Shown in pieces: positions 33,627 through 46,840 of a stretch of DNA of 64,000 nucleotides; position 1 is the stretch's first letter, and every line of letters begins with the position of its first letter. Location: positions 82,345,178 to 82,409,177 of the forward strand of contig CM061241.1 of assembly GCA_030848705.1 (NCBI GenBank), given 5' to 3'. The translations under genes were made by a program, and so were the position numbers. Under the pieces are notes generated by a model, which did not search any database, had not been told where the DNA came from, and saw nothing but the letters and a program-made list of their open reading frames with translations. Origin of the DNA: Heracleum sosnowskyi (Eukaryota; Streptophyta; Magnoliopsida; Apiales; Apiaceae).

Positions 33627-35030
33627 TATTCAAATTTATATAATTCAAAATTTAAATTTCTTATTGATTTTTGAAATAGGTAATATTAATAAGTTATTGA
33701 GGTGATTCGAAATTTAAATTTGTGTTAGTATGTTATAAGTATGAGAATAAAAATCTCGATTCCTGAGATAATAATTGATTATTTGAGTGTATTACATTAA
33801 CTATCTAAATTAGCAAAAAAAAAAATATCTAATTATTCATTTTCCTAATATATAAACAAATCAAAATAACAATAGATGATTATATTTATTTGTTTACATG
33901 TGTTAGTTGTGATCTTACGATGAGATTGACCTCATGATCTAATTCTCTGTAAGTATTATATTCAAAATTATCGTTAATGAATATGAAACTCTCAATTTTT
34001 AATAATATTTTGATTTTATACTTTTACGTTTGTTAAATGTAAAAGAACATAATATAATTTGGATAAATTAAAGTGTTATGTCCTTTCAAATAAAAAATAT
34101 TAGGTTAATGCTAATTAATTATGTCGTTCTACTTGTAATCAGGCCCGGTGATTAACCTCTGCAGTCATCCCAACTGCATTGGGCCCAAAAATTTTAGGGC
34201 CCCCATTTTACATAAGTCCATGATATTATGTACTATATATCAGTTGAAAAATAGATGCAAAGTAATTTAGTGGGAAAAATGACGAAACACCAGTATAAAT
34301 TCAAGAAGCTGGATTCTTATTATTGTCTTATGACTTCATTTGTCGCTCGAATTGTGATTATCATAGGTACATAGATTCTACTATTCTATGAATATATATC
34401 TGATATCTCTATTTAATCAAATATATCTTTATATCAAGTCCAGTTCACAAGTAACACTTAAAAAAATCTTTTATGTACATTGTACTTTTTTTTACCTATA
34501 ATGACGGCCCAAATTTTCAAATTTAGCATCGGGCCTCTATATATGTTGAGCCGGGCCTGCTTGTAATTTATACAGAATCCAGGACTTTTCTTACGTCTTT
34601 TATAACACAGAGACCACATGTATTATTGTTATTCATGATGATATATATGAGCATTATATTAATAAGTTTTTAATACAGTAATTAATATAAATTGATATCT
34701 CGATATTTGGTTTAACAATATTATCTAATTAATTGGAAATGTCCATAAATTGAAAATAAAAGAGAGTTACAAATTTTTACATAGAGCATTCTATTCAATA
34801 TAAAAAACTCAATTATATTTGATTTAAATTATCAAAATACACTTTTTAGTATTTAAATATAATACTACTATTAATCAAGTATACTTTTTAATATCAGATC
34901 TAATGGTTCACATCTATCTATTTAATGTCTAACGATTCTTATTAATTTGGTCATACCGTGGACATACAGGACCTGACTACCAAAATTTTGGATAAGAACC
35001 CCCTCGCGCTTATTATATATAAGAATTTAA
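33627..35030. repeat. Large tandem duplication, copy 1 (with hAT insert)
   Basis: Copy 1 and copy 2 (35031 onward) share the same run of phrases in the same order, for example ATATGAAACTCTCAATTTTT, ATATATATGAGCATTA and AAGAGAGTTAC. Without the 428-bp hAT insertion copy 1 is about 975 bp. A partial earlier unit seems to precede it (33430-33550). Confidence 0.8.
34140..34559. mobile_element. Non-autonomous hAT transposon (420 bp)
   Basis: Terminal inverted repeats CAGGCCCGG and CCGGGCCTG bound the element. A perfect 8-bp target duplication CTTGTAAT flanks it (34132-34139 and 34560-34567). The second copy of the surrounding duplication keeps the empty site with a single CTTGTAAT at 35498-35505. 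There is no ORF. Confidence 0.95.
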
Positions 35031-35890
35031 TATTCAAATTTATATGATTCAAAATTTAATTCTATGTTAATTTTTGAAATGGGTAATATTAATACGTAGA
35101 AACTTAAATTTTTGTTAGTATGTTATGAATATTAGATATCCATACTTTTAAGGTAATAATTATTGATCATTTGATTGTAGTATATTAACTATCTCATTAC
35201 TCACTTTTTTCTAATTTAAAATAAATCAAAATATATGTTAATTAAATATTTAACAATAGATGATTAGATTTATTTAGTATACTTAGATTAACCTCATATC
35301 ATTATTCTATATATATATGTATTATATTCAAAGTTGTCGTCAATAAATATGAAACTCTCAATTTTTAATAATATTTTGGTATTATCTTTTTACGTTTGTT
35401 ATGTGTAAAATAATATAGGAGTATAATTTGGATGAATCAAATTGTTATGTTCCTAAAAAAATAGTTATGTTAATACTAATTAAGCTAAATCTTTTTACTT
35501 GTAATTTGTACAGTAAAATTCACAACATAAATTTATGTAAGTACACGTGAATTATTGTTAGTCGTGATATATATGAGCATTAAATTGAAAAATTTTAATA
35601 TTGTAATTGATATTAATCGATATCTTGATATTTGGTTTAATAATTATTATCTAATTGAAATTACCCATAAATTGAAGAGAAAAGAGAGTTACGAATTTTT
35701 ACATAAATAATTCTAAACCCAATTTATATTTGGTTTAGAATACTTTTTTTTAGTATTTAAACATAATCCTACTATCAATCAAATACACTCGTTAATATTA
35801 TATCTAACAATTCTCATATGTCTATTTAAGATCAATGATCCTTATTAATTTGGTCGTACATGAACTGAACTACCATAATTTTTGAAAAAG
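35031..35890. repeat. Large tandem duplication, copy 2 (empty hAT site)
   Basis: Same content as copy 1 without the hAT element; about 75-85 percent similar by eye. It ends after the R1-type text near 35890. No coding potential. Confidence 0.8.
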
Positions 35891-36300
35891 TCACTATCAT
35901 GATGTATAACGATATAATATGTCTTAGATTGAAATTGATCCTTTGACCTATAATAATAATAATTTCTTATATTCCCCCCTACTCTTATCATGTAATTTAA
36001 TAAAACGTGATTTGAATTTTTAACATATATTAATATATTTGGAGTTTTAAAATTTATATTTTCAGACTCTTGATCTATGGTAAAATTTTAAATTATTTCT
36101 TTTACTCATGTTCGATAATGGATATAATTAAAACCTTTAAACTACATTAATTCATATGAAATTTTAAATATAAAATTTAAATATATTATTAATGAGCTTC
36201 AATTAAAATATAAATAATAACACAAAATATCAAATTATAAATTAATTAATATAAAATTAATTGATCTATTGTATATGTTCATCTGAGTCAAGCCGCTCTT
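35891..36300. other. AT-rich spacer without recognised feature
   Basis: Nothing beyond AT-rich sequence is seen between the tandem duplication and the next MITE. Confidence 0.4.
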
Positions 36301-36742
36301 GGTCGTTTGGTTCACGGAGTGGTATGTGTTTGAAATCAGGAATCGGGTTGAGGTGGTATGAGGTTGAAAGATCTTTTATAATATTATGTGTTTGGTTCAG
36401 TGTTGAAATAATTTTTAAAATGATATTAAGTTATATTTTAAATTTATTTTTTATATTATAAAAAAAATTAAAAATATTTTATTGTTATTTATAACATTGT
36501 TTTTATTTATAAAATAATTTTTTATATTTATAATGTTTTTTAGCATGTAATTAATAAATAATATAAAATTGATACGCATACCTCCATTTTCATACCCACA
36601 TCTCCACTAGGTATCAAAATCTCATATCTTGGAGGTTTGAGTTATGGGTTTGAGAATAAAAAAATTTGAACCAAACACAAAATGTGAATTTTGCTCCTTC
36701 TAAACCCATACCTGATTTCTGATACCAGCGAACCAAACGACC
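36301..36742. mobile_element. MITE with 13-bp perfect terminal inverted repeats
   Basis: GGTCGTTTGGTTC (36301-36313) is exactly mirrored by GAACCAAACGACC (36730-36742). The ends are of the GGTCGTTTGGTT type common in plant Harbinger-like MITEs. The target duplication is not clear; one or two terminal bases may have been lost on the left. Confidence 0.75.
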
Positions 36743-36768
36743 CCTTATTTACCTGGCTCAAACACTAA

Positions 36769-37553
36769 GGGGTCATTTGTTAACCCATGAATGGCTTTGA
36801 ATGAGACTCTCATGAACCGTTCCTCCTGTTCAGATTATTTGATTACTCTTTATTTAACTGAACGATACCTAAAAAATATCTGGATGACTCACCCTAAAAT
36901 ATCAAGCTGAACAGAACAGGACTCGTCCAACAGTTTTTATCATAATATGGTCACGGCAACTCTTCCTAATTTCCTTGTTCACTAGTCTTTATTATGTATT
37001 ATTATTACTTTTTAATCTTTTTAATCTTTGCAACTTTTACTTTTTTTAAAAAAAAATCAATAATAAATAGAGAAATTATCAAAAGTATTACTTTCTTAAG
37101 TGTTACTGTGATTTTACCCTTTTTTAAAATATTTATAAAAATACGGTTCGCAACCAAATCAACCAAATGTAACTTTCTTCTACATTTAAATGAAAAAATA
37201 ATTGAAGTTGCGTTTCTTTGTATTTGACATTGATTTTGGTTGCATTTGAGGCTACATTTCTTTAATCGGTATAACTTGTTAAGCAACCTATTATATAACT
37301 AAAGATTATTTTATTTACTAAATTTTTAAAGTTGTACGTATTTTTGGTTGATGTTAGTTGCAAAAGGTTTATTTGCAAAAACATTATTCTAATTATAAAT
37401 ATAAAATTAAATAAATTTTATCAAACATAGGTATCCATTCAGAAAATATAAATATTTTTATCAAACATTGGTATTCATTTTAGATTCAGATTTCTATTCA
37501 TCCAGAAATTTTAATGGTTCAGAAATAATGATCCAGATTTAACAAATGGCCCC
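36769..37553. mobile_element. PIF/Harbinger-type MITE (785 bp)
   Basis: Ends GGGGTCATTTGTTAA and TTAACAAATGGCCCC are inverted repeats with one mismatch. A TAA trinucleotide stands at both borders (36766-36768 and 37554-37556), the 3-bp duplication of this superfamily. The interior is AT-rich and has no transposase. Confidence 0.85.
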
Positions 37554-37632
37554 TAAGTACAGGTATATATTAAGAAATTACATATCATGCCACTACTCTC
37601 TTATCTGGAGGAAAAATTGAGTAAATAATGTT

Positions 37633-37702
37633 TTAGTCAGGAATCAAACCCCTGACATTCGCTTAAGAAGTCATCCTTCTAACCATTGAGCTACATGATT
37701 CT
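37633..37702 (-). repeat. tRNA-derived sequence (SINE head or tRNA pseudogene)
   Basis: On the minus strand TAGCTCAATGG (37683-37693) fits the RNA polymerase III A box and GGTTTGATTCC (37640-37650) fits the B box, with about 33 bp between the boxes as in tRNAs. The acceptor stem does not pair, so this is not a working tRNA gene. A SINE is possible, but no tail or target duplication could be fixed. Confidence 0.55.
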
Positions 37703-38327
37703 TTTTTATTTTGAACTAAAAATCATATGACATAAACCTCACATCTTTCTTATCCTATATTTATTATTATTTAAATTTTTGAGTAAAAATTAAGGTGATT
37801 TATAATATTTATTAAACTTTATTTTTTTAATACTTAAAATATCATACAAAATATACTACCAGTCTTATAATTAATATTAAGTTTTAAAAACAATATTATG
37901 TGTGGTGTTTTTTATTTTTCTTTTAACTAAACAAATATTTTGTATATGTATCGATAGCTATAATATATTCTATTTTCTTGCATCCGAGTCGAACTTTTCT
38001 TGTACTACACAATATATTTGAATTATTCAAATATTTAATATATAAAATGTATTATTAAACATTGATATAACATAAATAACATATTACAAGTAGTTTATTT
38101 ACATATTTCTGACTTATTTATTTTTAAATGAATGAAATTAGTGTTAAAACATGTGTAAAAATTAGATAATAATTTAGGTATGGGCGATCGGTCACTTCGG
38201 GGTCGGGGAGACTCCGAACATGAACTCATTCGTCGAACCCGCCTCAATCCTCGAACGAGAATTACATTATTTATCGCACAATAATCATTGTTAAATAACA
38301 TATTGATAACATGTATAATTGTTCTTA
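37703..38327. other. AT-rich spacer with a short GC-richer patch
   Basis: Only a GC-richer stretch at 38178-38270 stands out; it has no frame of interest and may be a worn LTR piece. Confidence 0.35.
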
Positions 38328-38800
38328 TCTATACTACAAGTATAAAGTTAGTGTGATGCATACGACATTCATATTCTTCTTATTTTACATTTATATTTAC
38401 TTTGTTTGAAGTTCATCTTAAATTTGAATAGTTTTATGTGATTGTTGAACTTAATGTTGAATTGACGTGTATGTTTCTGTTTGAGCGTGATTAAATTGTG
38501 TTTTAAGAGTTTTGTGTTTAACAATATTTTAAAAATATATTTAATTAAAATTGTTGTTTTTAATAAATTAAGGTCAAATTGCAAAAGAAAAGGGACTAAA
38601 GTGCAAATATCAGAATATGAATGTCGTATTGACCGACCGACTGCCAAACTATATTTTGAATAAAATTGTTGTTTTTAATAAATTAAATAAAGTAGTAAAA
38701 ATAAAAGAATTAAAGTACAAATATCAAAATATGAGAACCGTACTGACTGACTATCAAACTTTCAATGTTTCGGTTGTAATAATACAATATATATATAAAT
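38328..38800. mobile_element. Helitron-family fragment with 5'-like end
   Basis: The start A-TCTATACTACAAGTATAAAG resembles Helitron 5' ends. A 100-bp segment is duplicated inside (near 38540 and 38645, with TTGTTGTTTTTAATAAATTA). The text near 38740-38790 (ACTGACTGACTATCAAAC) matches the 5' subterminal part of the Helitron at 38931-39876. No 3' end is recognised. Confidence 0.4.
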
Positions 38801-38930
38801 AATAAGAATGACTAGATTTATAATTAGATTGGATGCATTATATATATATGACACATTTTTTGTTATTATCAAATGAATTTTAAATTAATTTTATGAAAGA
38901 AAATAATTAGTTGTTTGGTGTATATATATA

Positions 38931-39876
38931 CTAGCTTAAAACCCGTGCGATGCACGGATTGTTAATAGTTATTTTATTATTATTTTTTTAATTGTATTTG
39001 TTAAAAAAATAAGTAGGCATGTTAAAATAACTAAACACTTTTAATTAATTAAAAACATTAAAACAAATTTTAAAATAAATAAATAAGGGTTTGCTCGTTT
39101 TATTTTTGGAAAAGGAGGGATTTTAGTATGGAAAAATAAAAAAATGTAACATATATTTAGTTTAAAAAGTTAATGCTCGTGATATTTTTGGAAAATGAGG
39201 TTTTAAAATTTAATAATTTAAATTATTTAAATACGTTTTAAAATAAATATGTAAAGGGTTTGTCTGTAATATTTTTAGAAAAAAGAATGGATTTTAGTGA
39301 GAAAAATAGAAAAAGTAAATTGAAAAAGACAATTTTCCGTGATATATTTAGAAAATGAGGGATTTTGTTAGAAAAAATCTATAATGTGTTTTAGCTGAAA
39401 AGCTAATTGGTTACAAATAGGTATTTGATTATTTATATTTTAATATTTTTAGTAATTACATTTGTTAAGAAAAATAAGCAGACATGTTAAAATAGGTAAA
39501 CTTTTAAAAAAATAATTATAATATTAGGTTTAAAAATAAATAACTAAAGGTTTGTCCGTGATATTTTTGGAAAATGAGGGGTTTTAGTAAGGAAAAATAG
39601 AAAAACTAACATGTTTTAGTTAAAAAAGATAATTGCCCGTGATATATTTGAAAAAGTAGGGGAATTTGTTAGAAAAAATAAAAAAAATGTATTTTAGGTG
39701 AAAAGAATAATTGGTTATAAATAGGTAATATTATTATTTAATAATATATTTTTATAAATAAGCAAGGTTAATTAAGTAAAATTACGAATTTAAGAAATGA
39801 CAATTAAGTAAAATCACAACGTACCATACCGACCGACCAAACTTTTAATGTTTCGTCTATTATATAATAGTATTGA
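38931..39876 (-). mobile_element. Complete non-autonomous Helitron (946 bp)
   Basis: Read on the minus strand the element starts TC (39876-39875), ends in a hairpin CCGTGCATCGCACGG, ten to eleven bases, then CTAG (38934-38931). The host bases are A before TC and T after CTAG, the exact Helitron insertion rule. The interior consists of diverged repeated modules (ATATTTTTGGAAAATGAGG words at about 39.10, 39.18, 39.27, 39.56 kb). No RepHel protein. Confidence 0.85.
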
Positions 39877-39890
39877 TGTGTGTGTGTGTG
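39873..39890. repeat. (GT)n microsatellite at the Helitron border
   Basis: TGTGTGTGTGTGTG directly follows the Helitron 5' end on the plus strand. Confidence 0.8.
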
Positions 39891-41726
39891 TAAAATAACT
39901 AAAAAACATAAATAAAACATATGAAAAACTATTTGTTTTGAGTAAAAATATTATAAAATGCGAGGTAATAAAAATAAATAGATAATACAACAAAATAATT
40001 AAATGAATTAAATATTCTAAAATTTTGATAATAATAATTTGCGTAAACAATAAACAAATTAAAATATATAGTCCATAACAAATTTAAAAAACATGATATT
40101 GCATATCGTACATTATGATCAGATCAAATCACATTATACAGTCCGGGTTATTTAAAATTATAGTCCCCGATCAATCAAATTATCTATATCTATTATATTC
40201 TTAATAGCTGCTAGTGAAGGGTTTGGATAATTCCATCAAATACCCTTAAAATTTTTGCCTCTACATACAACTTATGTCTATTTTGGTAAATTCCCAATTC
40301 AAAAATATTATGTCATCTTACATCATCAGTAATTAAAAGATATCTTATTTTATGCCTAATTATCTTTCACACAACTATAATCCCGCTTATACACAACATG
40401 ACATGATTACCTTAATTTACTATAGCTATAATTACCCATCAATTTAGGATATAAAATTGGCAATATATCAAATCAATAATTTAATATATTTTTTGAATAT
40501 GTTTGAATTCCGTAATCAGTGGAAGCATTAAACAATTACATACTATTTTTATCCATAATTTTTGTTATCTATTTTCAAAATCCAAATTCATAATTGATTA
40601 CAAGTATTTCTTGATTATAAAACTTTGATCTTCACCATTCACAATGTTAAAATCTCATTTCTCTCATTTTATTTCTTTTCTCTCTTATTCTTTGTCTACT
40701 ATTTTCCTATGTCTTTTCGTTAGTGTTTGTATCGATTATGCAGGTTTGTGTACATGTATGTGTTTTATATTTTTGTTGCTTACTTTTATATATCACTAAT
40801 ATTTGTTTACATTGTGCATAATACCACATTTTGAACCATTTTTTTGGAGACAACAAAAACATGATAATTAAACACATATATTCGTTCTTATATGTTGATT
40901 TCGTTATATAGTAATTGCAGGTGAATTCCAAATCTTATAGACTTGAGTTCTTGATCATAAGAGGATGTGGTGTCAATGAATTCAAAGTGGACAAAAAAGA
41001 CAAAGGTACTCTTTTATGTTTATGTAATGTGTCATTGATTTAAGTAATGTATTTGTACACTTTTTGTCAAATATGTTGTTGTTTACTTAAAGTTGCTATT
41101 AATTTTAGTTTATTTTTTTTTGAAAATGATGGTTAAACCAATTGTAGGTGAATCTTAAATCATATATATTGAAATTCTTGATCGGAAGAGATCGCAGTAT
41201 CCATGGGCTCAATTTTCTCAAAAGAATCAACTAATGGTTAATGTTAATATAATGTATCTTTATATTAAGTGATGCATTTGCACACATTTTGTTCAATGTT
41301 ATTGGTTTGATATTGGTATGATATTAATTTGATAGATGTTCAATAATACCTTTTTTCTGTATGATGTTTAGTTTAGATGGTATCCATGTTTTAAAAATTT
41401 GTATATATGATTGCAACTTGAGATATTCATATGATTGTGATTTGAGATATTAATAAAAGTGATTAAATCATTATAAATATTAATATTTTGAAATTTCGAT
41501 TATGTGTAATATCTATATCTTGAGTAGTTGTCAACAAGTTCACAAAATTTATTGTTTTTACGTAGAGTGATCACTCTTATTAAAGTTGTGATAACTTTTT
41601 TAAAATGACATGACTACATCAAATGAGAGTTTCTTTAAAACTCATTTCAAATTTTATATCATCATTATTAATAGCATGTTATCTCTTTCCTATTTATAAA
41701 AAGATTATGCAATTTTACATGACTAT

Positions 41727-41990
41727 ATTTGTCTTTCTATATGTTGGAGTTTTACACACACACACACACACACACATGTATCTCTCTTATTTGATGATAT
41801 TTTTCATGTTTCTACTATGATACATATTTTAAAATGACGAAGAAGTCTCAATTGGTTCAAATAATCACAATTGGTTATACTGTCTATATGTTTGATGAAA
41901 ATTCTTACAGAGGTTTGTTAATCTATAAGAAAGTCCTACAGTTTTAAATACAATATGTAACGTTTGTAGTATATAAATTAATAGAGTATC
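41727..41990. repeat. Internal direct duplication, left copy
   Basis: This stretch shares ordered phrases with 43510-43845 (TTGGAG, GATATTTTTCATGTTT, AAAGTCTCAATTG, GTTTGATGAAAATT). A (CA)n run of 22 bases at about 41755-41776 lies inside it. Confidence 0.6.
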
Positions 41991-42700
41991 GGATATTTAT
42001 TTAGATAATTAGTTGAAGTACATACATACACAAGTGAATATGAAAATTAAATCATTGTACAAATTATAATTAATTTTTTCAATCAGATCTTTCAAAATTT
42101 TCTACAACCTTACATTTTCCAAATTCAAATTCACTACTCTTATGTCATTTTTCATTGTAAACTAAAAAATTCATTAATTTTGTTATAACCTAAACCATTT
42201 AATTTTTGCCCATTTTGACACCTACAATAGATATACGCGAATTCAATAATTTGCCTATATTATGGATCAATCTATAAACAATTTTTAAAATACAGAAATT
42301 GTTTCAAATCAATCCTTAATTGTTGTTATCATTTTTTTCAAATTCAAAATCCTGATTGCTTATACATACGTATAACTCATTCTCTTAATTTTAACATAAA
42401 AATTCAATATTTTAGTTAGCTTAATGATCATTTCTTTGATCTATCATTTTCTTTTCTCCTTTTCCATCTTCTATCTTTCTCTTATACTCAAAAGCTTTTT
42501 TGTGTGTGAGCACTTCATCCAGTAACTAGCATTCCGTAAAGTTTTCTGTTAATTTTTTTTCCTAAATTTAATGGAGTATTAGCTTTAAATGATTTGAGTT
42601 CTTTAAATGAGTCCCCGTGGAGATCGGGTAGTTAGGTGAGATATTTTGATGAGAACGGTGGTAACTTTGATATAAAACCCTATTACTTACACTATTTATT

Positions 42701-43060
42701 CTATCTTAAACCCCGTGCGATGCACGTATTATTTTTCATAGTTGTTATTTTATTATATATGTTTTAATATTTTATTAATCACATTTATTAAAAAAAATAA
42801 ACATGTTAAAATAGGTAAACTCTTTTAAATAATTAAAATAGATTTCAAAATAAATAAGTAAGGTTTTTCTCTTGATATTTTTGAAAAATGAAGGGTTTTA
42901 AGTAGAATAAATAAAAAATGTAACATGTTTTAGTTGAAAAAAAGGTAATTTCCCGCGATATTTTTGGAAAACGAGGGATTTTATTGAAAGAATAGAAAAA
43001 GTAATGTGTTTCAATATAAAAAGGTAATCAGTTATAAATATGTATTGTTGATTAAAAGCA
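42701..43060 (-). mobile_element. Truncated Helitron, same family as 38931-39876
   Basis: On the minus strand the 3' hairpin CGTGCATCGCACGGGG and linker TTTAAGATAG match the complete copy, but CTAG has become ATAG. The interior (42840-43030) has the same GATATTTTTGGAAAA modules. The 5' end is missing. Confidence 0.6.
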
Positions 43061-43509
43061 CTAAAATAGGTTTTAAAATAGAAAATAATCTCCATTGTTC
43101 TCACAAGTGTATCAACATATATAGTTGACATAAACACATTAAAATAATATTTATAAGTGTAGGTTTTAATATGTATTACTAAAATAATATTTGTAGTATA
43201 CGAAACATGGATATCCTTAACGAAGTTGCTTTAGCGATTGTTAATTCCGGCAAAATACATAAATGTATTCGTCAATACATAAGAAACATGGTATATTTAT
43301 TTAAATTGATGTTTATATCTACAGAAGGTAGACAAGATAATGTTAAATTACTGTAATTTTTTAATCAAATTGTACTTAAGTATGTATAACTAAACACTAT
43401 ATTGTTGTGTATAATATTGATATATGTTTGATGTGTTTAGTATATTTTGTTTTAAATTCCTTTTTAGATTTTAAATCCATGCATTTTCAGTCTTTTCTTC
43501 TTCTCTATT

Positions 43510-43845
43510 TTTATTTCTCTCTGTGAGTTGGAGCTTTATATATAAACATGTATATCTCTTATTTTACGATATTTTTCATGTTTTTGTTGTGATATAGATT
43601 TTATAGTGGTGAAAAAGTCTCAATTGATTCCAATAATCATATTTTAGAGATACGTGTTCTCTAAATTAGGTAAAAATTGTTAACTTAAAATTTACGATGT
43701 TGATCTTTATAGTCTCATCTATTTCTCGGACAATTTTACAGTAATTTATTATGTGTATATTTTGGTTATGCGGTTGATATGTTTGATGAAAATTTTGACA
43801 GAAGTTTGTTGACAATTTTAAATATAATATACGACTTGACTGCTC
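43510..43845. repeat. Internal direct duplication, right copy
   Basis: Diverged counterpart of 41727-41990; it lacks the CA microsatellite and has an extra AT-rich insert in the middle. Confidence 0.6.
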
Positions 43846-44235
43846 ACTCGGGCTAATCTTCGTCCTCTCCACATATGTTTCATATGTTTATTTGTTTAAT
43901 CAAAAATTTGTTATCTACGTTTATTTTTTGTAAATTTAGTTTCATATTTTGTCGAATAATATTTCATTTTTATTTGTGTTTAAAGTGACACCAAATTTGA
44001 CCATCAAAAATCTATTTTTTTAATGTATGTTCATAATGTAAATACATATATAATATAATGATTTTTAATTATTTTGAACTGATTTATATATTTTAACTGC
44101 ATGTTAATCAATATTATTTGCTACCTTAAATTTAATATATTTTGACGCTATTTTTTCAAGGTTGAACAAGTTGCACAATGTATATATTGGTCCAATAAAA
44201 ATTTCAATCTTTTTTAGATTTTTTGATACAATGTA

Positions 44236-44455
44236 CTCCTTCGTCTCACTAATATTGGCCATCCTAATTTTTACATGCATTTTTGGTTGCAAATAAAATA
44301 TATTTTCATAATTTTTTTTCAAAGTTTTCCTTTTCCGAATTAATATTTTAAGAGTAAATTTTAATTCTGAAAAAAAAGTTACGAAACTATATTTTATTTT
44401 CACCGAAAAAAATGTGATAAAATAAACATGACAAATATTAGTGGGACGGGGGGAG
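44236..44455. mobile_element. Stowaway (Tc1/mariner) MITE, 220 bp
   Basis: The ends CTCCTTCGTCTCACTAATAT and, inverted, CTCCCCCCGTCCCACTAATA are of the CTCCCTCCGT type. TA dinucleotides flank both ends (44234-44235 and 44456-44457), the TA target duplication of this group. Confidence 0.88.
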
Positions 44456-45852
44456 TATGTAAAATTATGGTCGCCGTCAACGAGAAACCTTCTAACTCAA
44501 AATTTTATATGTCTTTTTATACGATTCTTTTTTTATGCATGCCTACAATGCAAGTAAAGTGTGTGATATAATAAAATTTTAGTAATGCTGAACAAATTTA
44601 TCATCACTTTTCAAATAAATAAATAAAAAGAATCAGAAATCTGAGAATAGTTCGATGCAAATCTTTTTATCAAAAAAATTAATTTATTCTAATTTATTAT
44701 GTATTTATTTTGTATTAATTGTTTATTTAAGAATTGAAGTCTTAACTCTACTGACAATGAGTATAATAGTACAAAAAAATTATTTTGCACTAACTTTTAC
44801 AATTTTCATCATTTTCAGAGTCACATTATCTTAATTACATTTATCTTATCTCATTATTACATACAAAAATTACTAAGTTTAATTATTTTTATTTATTATT
44901 GTTAATATATTGTGGATAAATAGAAGTTAGATTAAAAATTATATTTTTTAAAATATATTGTATCTTATTTCTTACGTTTTTTACATATGATACGAGTTAT
45001 CGCAAACGAAGATGCCGAGAAATCTTTCTCTATAAAATTACTTCAAAATTATTGTACTCTACATAGTTTCATTCTTATATAGCATGGAACAAAATAGCAT
45101 GTAAAACAGTTCAAATTTTAGATAAATTTATATATATTGTTTTTTTTATTTATTCAAAATGCATGTATAATATATTACTTACATTAATTACAGAGATTAG
45201 GAATAAAGATCAAAGCATGGTGACGCTATTCACGGTTACTGTCCGAAAATTTTATAAAACTTTATATGTTTCGCTTCCCATATTATTTTTTTCAAATGAC
45301 AACGTGTGAATTAGATCAGACGGGTTGCAATAAATGCTTTATACATTTAATTTTTGTTCGTCAAAATTTTCAATTTTTTTTATTAATTTTTCATAACTTC
45401 TCATTCAAATAAAGTTATAGAGATTGTCAATATTGATTTCCAAAATATAAATTTTATCAATGTTGATTGTAATGAGATTTTTTATGTAAATTCTAACCAG
45501 TTTGCATGAATTCGAAGAGAATAAAATTGGAAAGTACATAAAAAAATTTGAAGACCTTTAATTTGCGGCAAGAAAAATAGTGTTAGCATATCAAGGTTAC
45601 TTAATTTTATAATTGTTTTAATTCATGTGTCCAACATACTTTATAAATTTTACTAACAAATCTCCATTAATTTTAATTACTATTATTTCTTCTTTTAAAT
45701 TTGTTTTTCTTCTATATTATATTTTGTGTTATTCTAAATATAAATTACTATCATTTTTTATCATAAATTTTCAATATAAATGAAATATTATAATTAACTT
45801 TAATATATTTTAAATATTTCACCCGTGTGCGTAGCACGGGCTAATTCCCTAG

Positions 45853-46809
45853 TAAATTAAAGTAAGTACATTGTAACAGACGAAAAAAATGTGCAACAAT
45901 ACCTAGAAAAAAAAATTAACCGCAAAAAATAAAAATTAATGTTAATTGCTAGAAAAATGACCTGTATTTTAATTATTAAAGATGTGTATTTTGAAAAAAA
46001 ATAAAGGATGAATTCATTGTCAAAACACTGACAGAACTCAGAAGGCATATGAGCAATTTTAACTTACGATGATATAAACAAAAAATATTTATCCATCCAT
46101 AATTGATCAATTCTCAAGTTCAGAGTTAAAAAAAAGTCTGTTTGTTTGAAAGAATTGAAACACATCGAAATGGTACCAAACGTACTTAACAATAGAATGA
46201 TTTGGCACAAGGTAGTTCCACTTAAGTCAATTAGCTACATTGTCATATGTTCTGAAAGTTAGGTAGACAGAGGAAGAGAAATAAAGATAAAAAATGCTTA
46301 AAATCAAGAGGTCAGAAGAAAAAAGACATAAAAGAGTTACAAAGAAAGTTTTAAGAACTGAAAACGCAAGACCTAAGTAAAGTATTAGAAGATTTAGGAA
46401 AGGTTTTGAGTAAAATCAGTACTAAAACCTACAATCTCATACTACATCATCTTGAAGGCTATTTAGTTTTTACCTTGAATATTGTCGAAGATGAACTAAA
46501 TGAATGCATCATTTTTGAAGAACTGGAAAACTTTTAGGATTATAATTTTAAAAATGTCTTCTTAATTAGAAAACATCCATAGAACACTCTAATTCTATTC
46601 TATGATCCACAACAAAATTAAAAACAGACATGATTTATCAAAACTACTCGTATTAGTTTTCACATTATAAACTTCAACATATTTAAGTAAGTACAGCATA
46701 GTCATAACATTAACAATAAAAACTTTATGAACATAAAAAATATACAATCATATATTTCAAATGACATTGATAATGCGTAGTTTAGTTTAAAATCACAATC
46801 TAATCTAGC
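45853..46809. other. AT-rich spacer, probably Helitron interior
   Basis: No gene is supported. The stretch lies before another Helitron 3' end and is likely its interior, but I could not find a matching 5' end. Confidence 0.35.
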
Positions 46810-46840
46810 GGCTCGTGCCTTGCACGGGTTTTTATGCTAG
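46810..46840 (+). mobile_element. Helitron 3' terminus
   Basis: CTCGTGC/GCACGGG hairpin (46812-46827), about nine bases, CTAG (46837-46840), then T. It lies inside the left LTR of the small retroelement that follows. Confidence 0.7.

Larger units (their letters stand above)
40183..45852 (+). mobile_element. Candidate long Helitron with nested insertions
   Basis: The right end is good: hairpin CCCGTG/CACGGG (45822-45840), eight bases, CTAG (45849-45852), then T. The nearest plausible left end in the right orientation is TC at 40183 after A, leading into TCTATATCTATTATATTC. The interval holds a Stowaway MITE, another Helitron fragment and an internal duplication, and no coding frame that I recognise. 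The pairing of these two ends is an inference; the true left end could be elsewhere. Confidence 0.4.

Noticed and set aside
37633..37702. Functional tRNA gene
   Set aside because: A and B boxes are fair, but acceptor stem pairing and a proper T-loop are missing.
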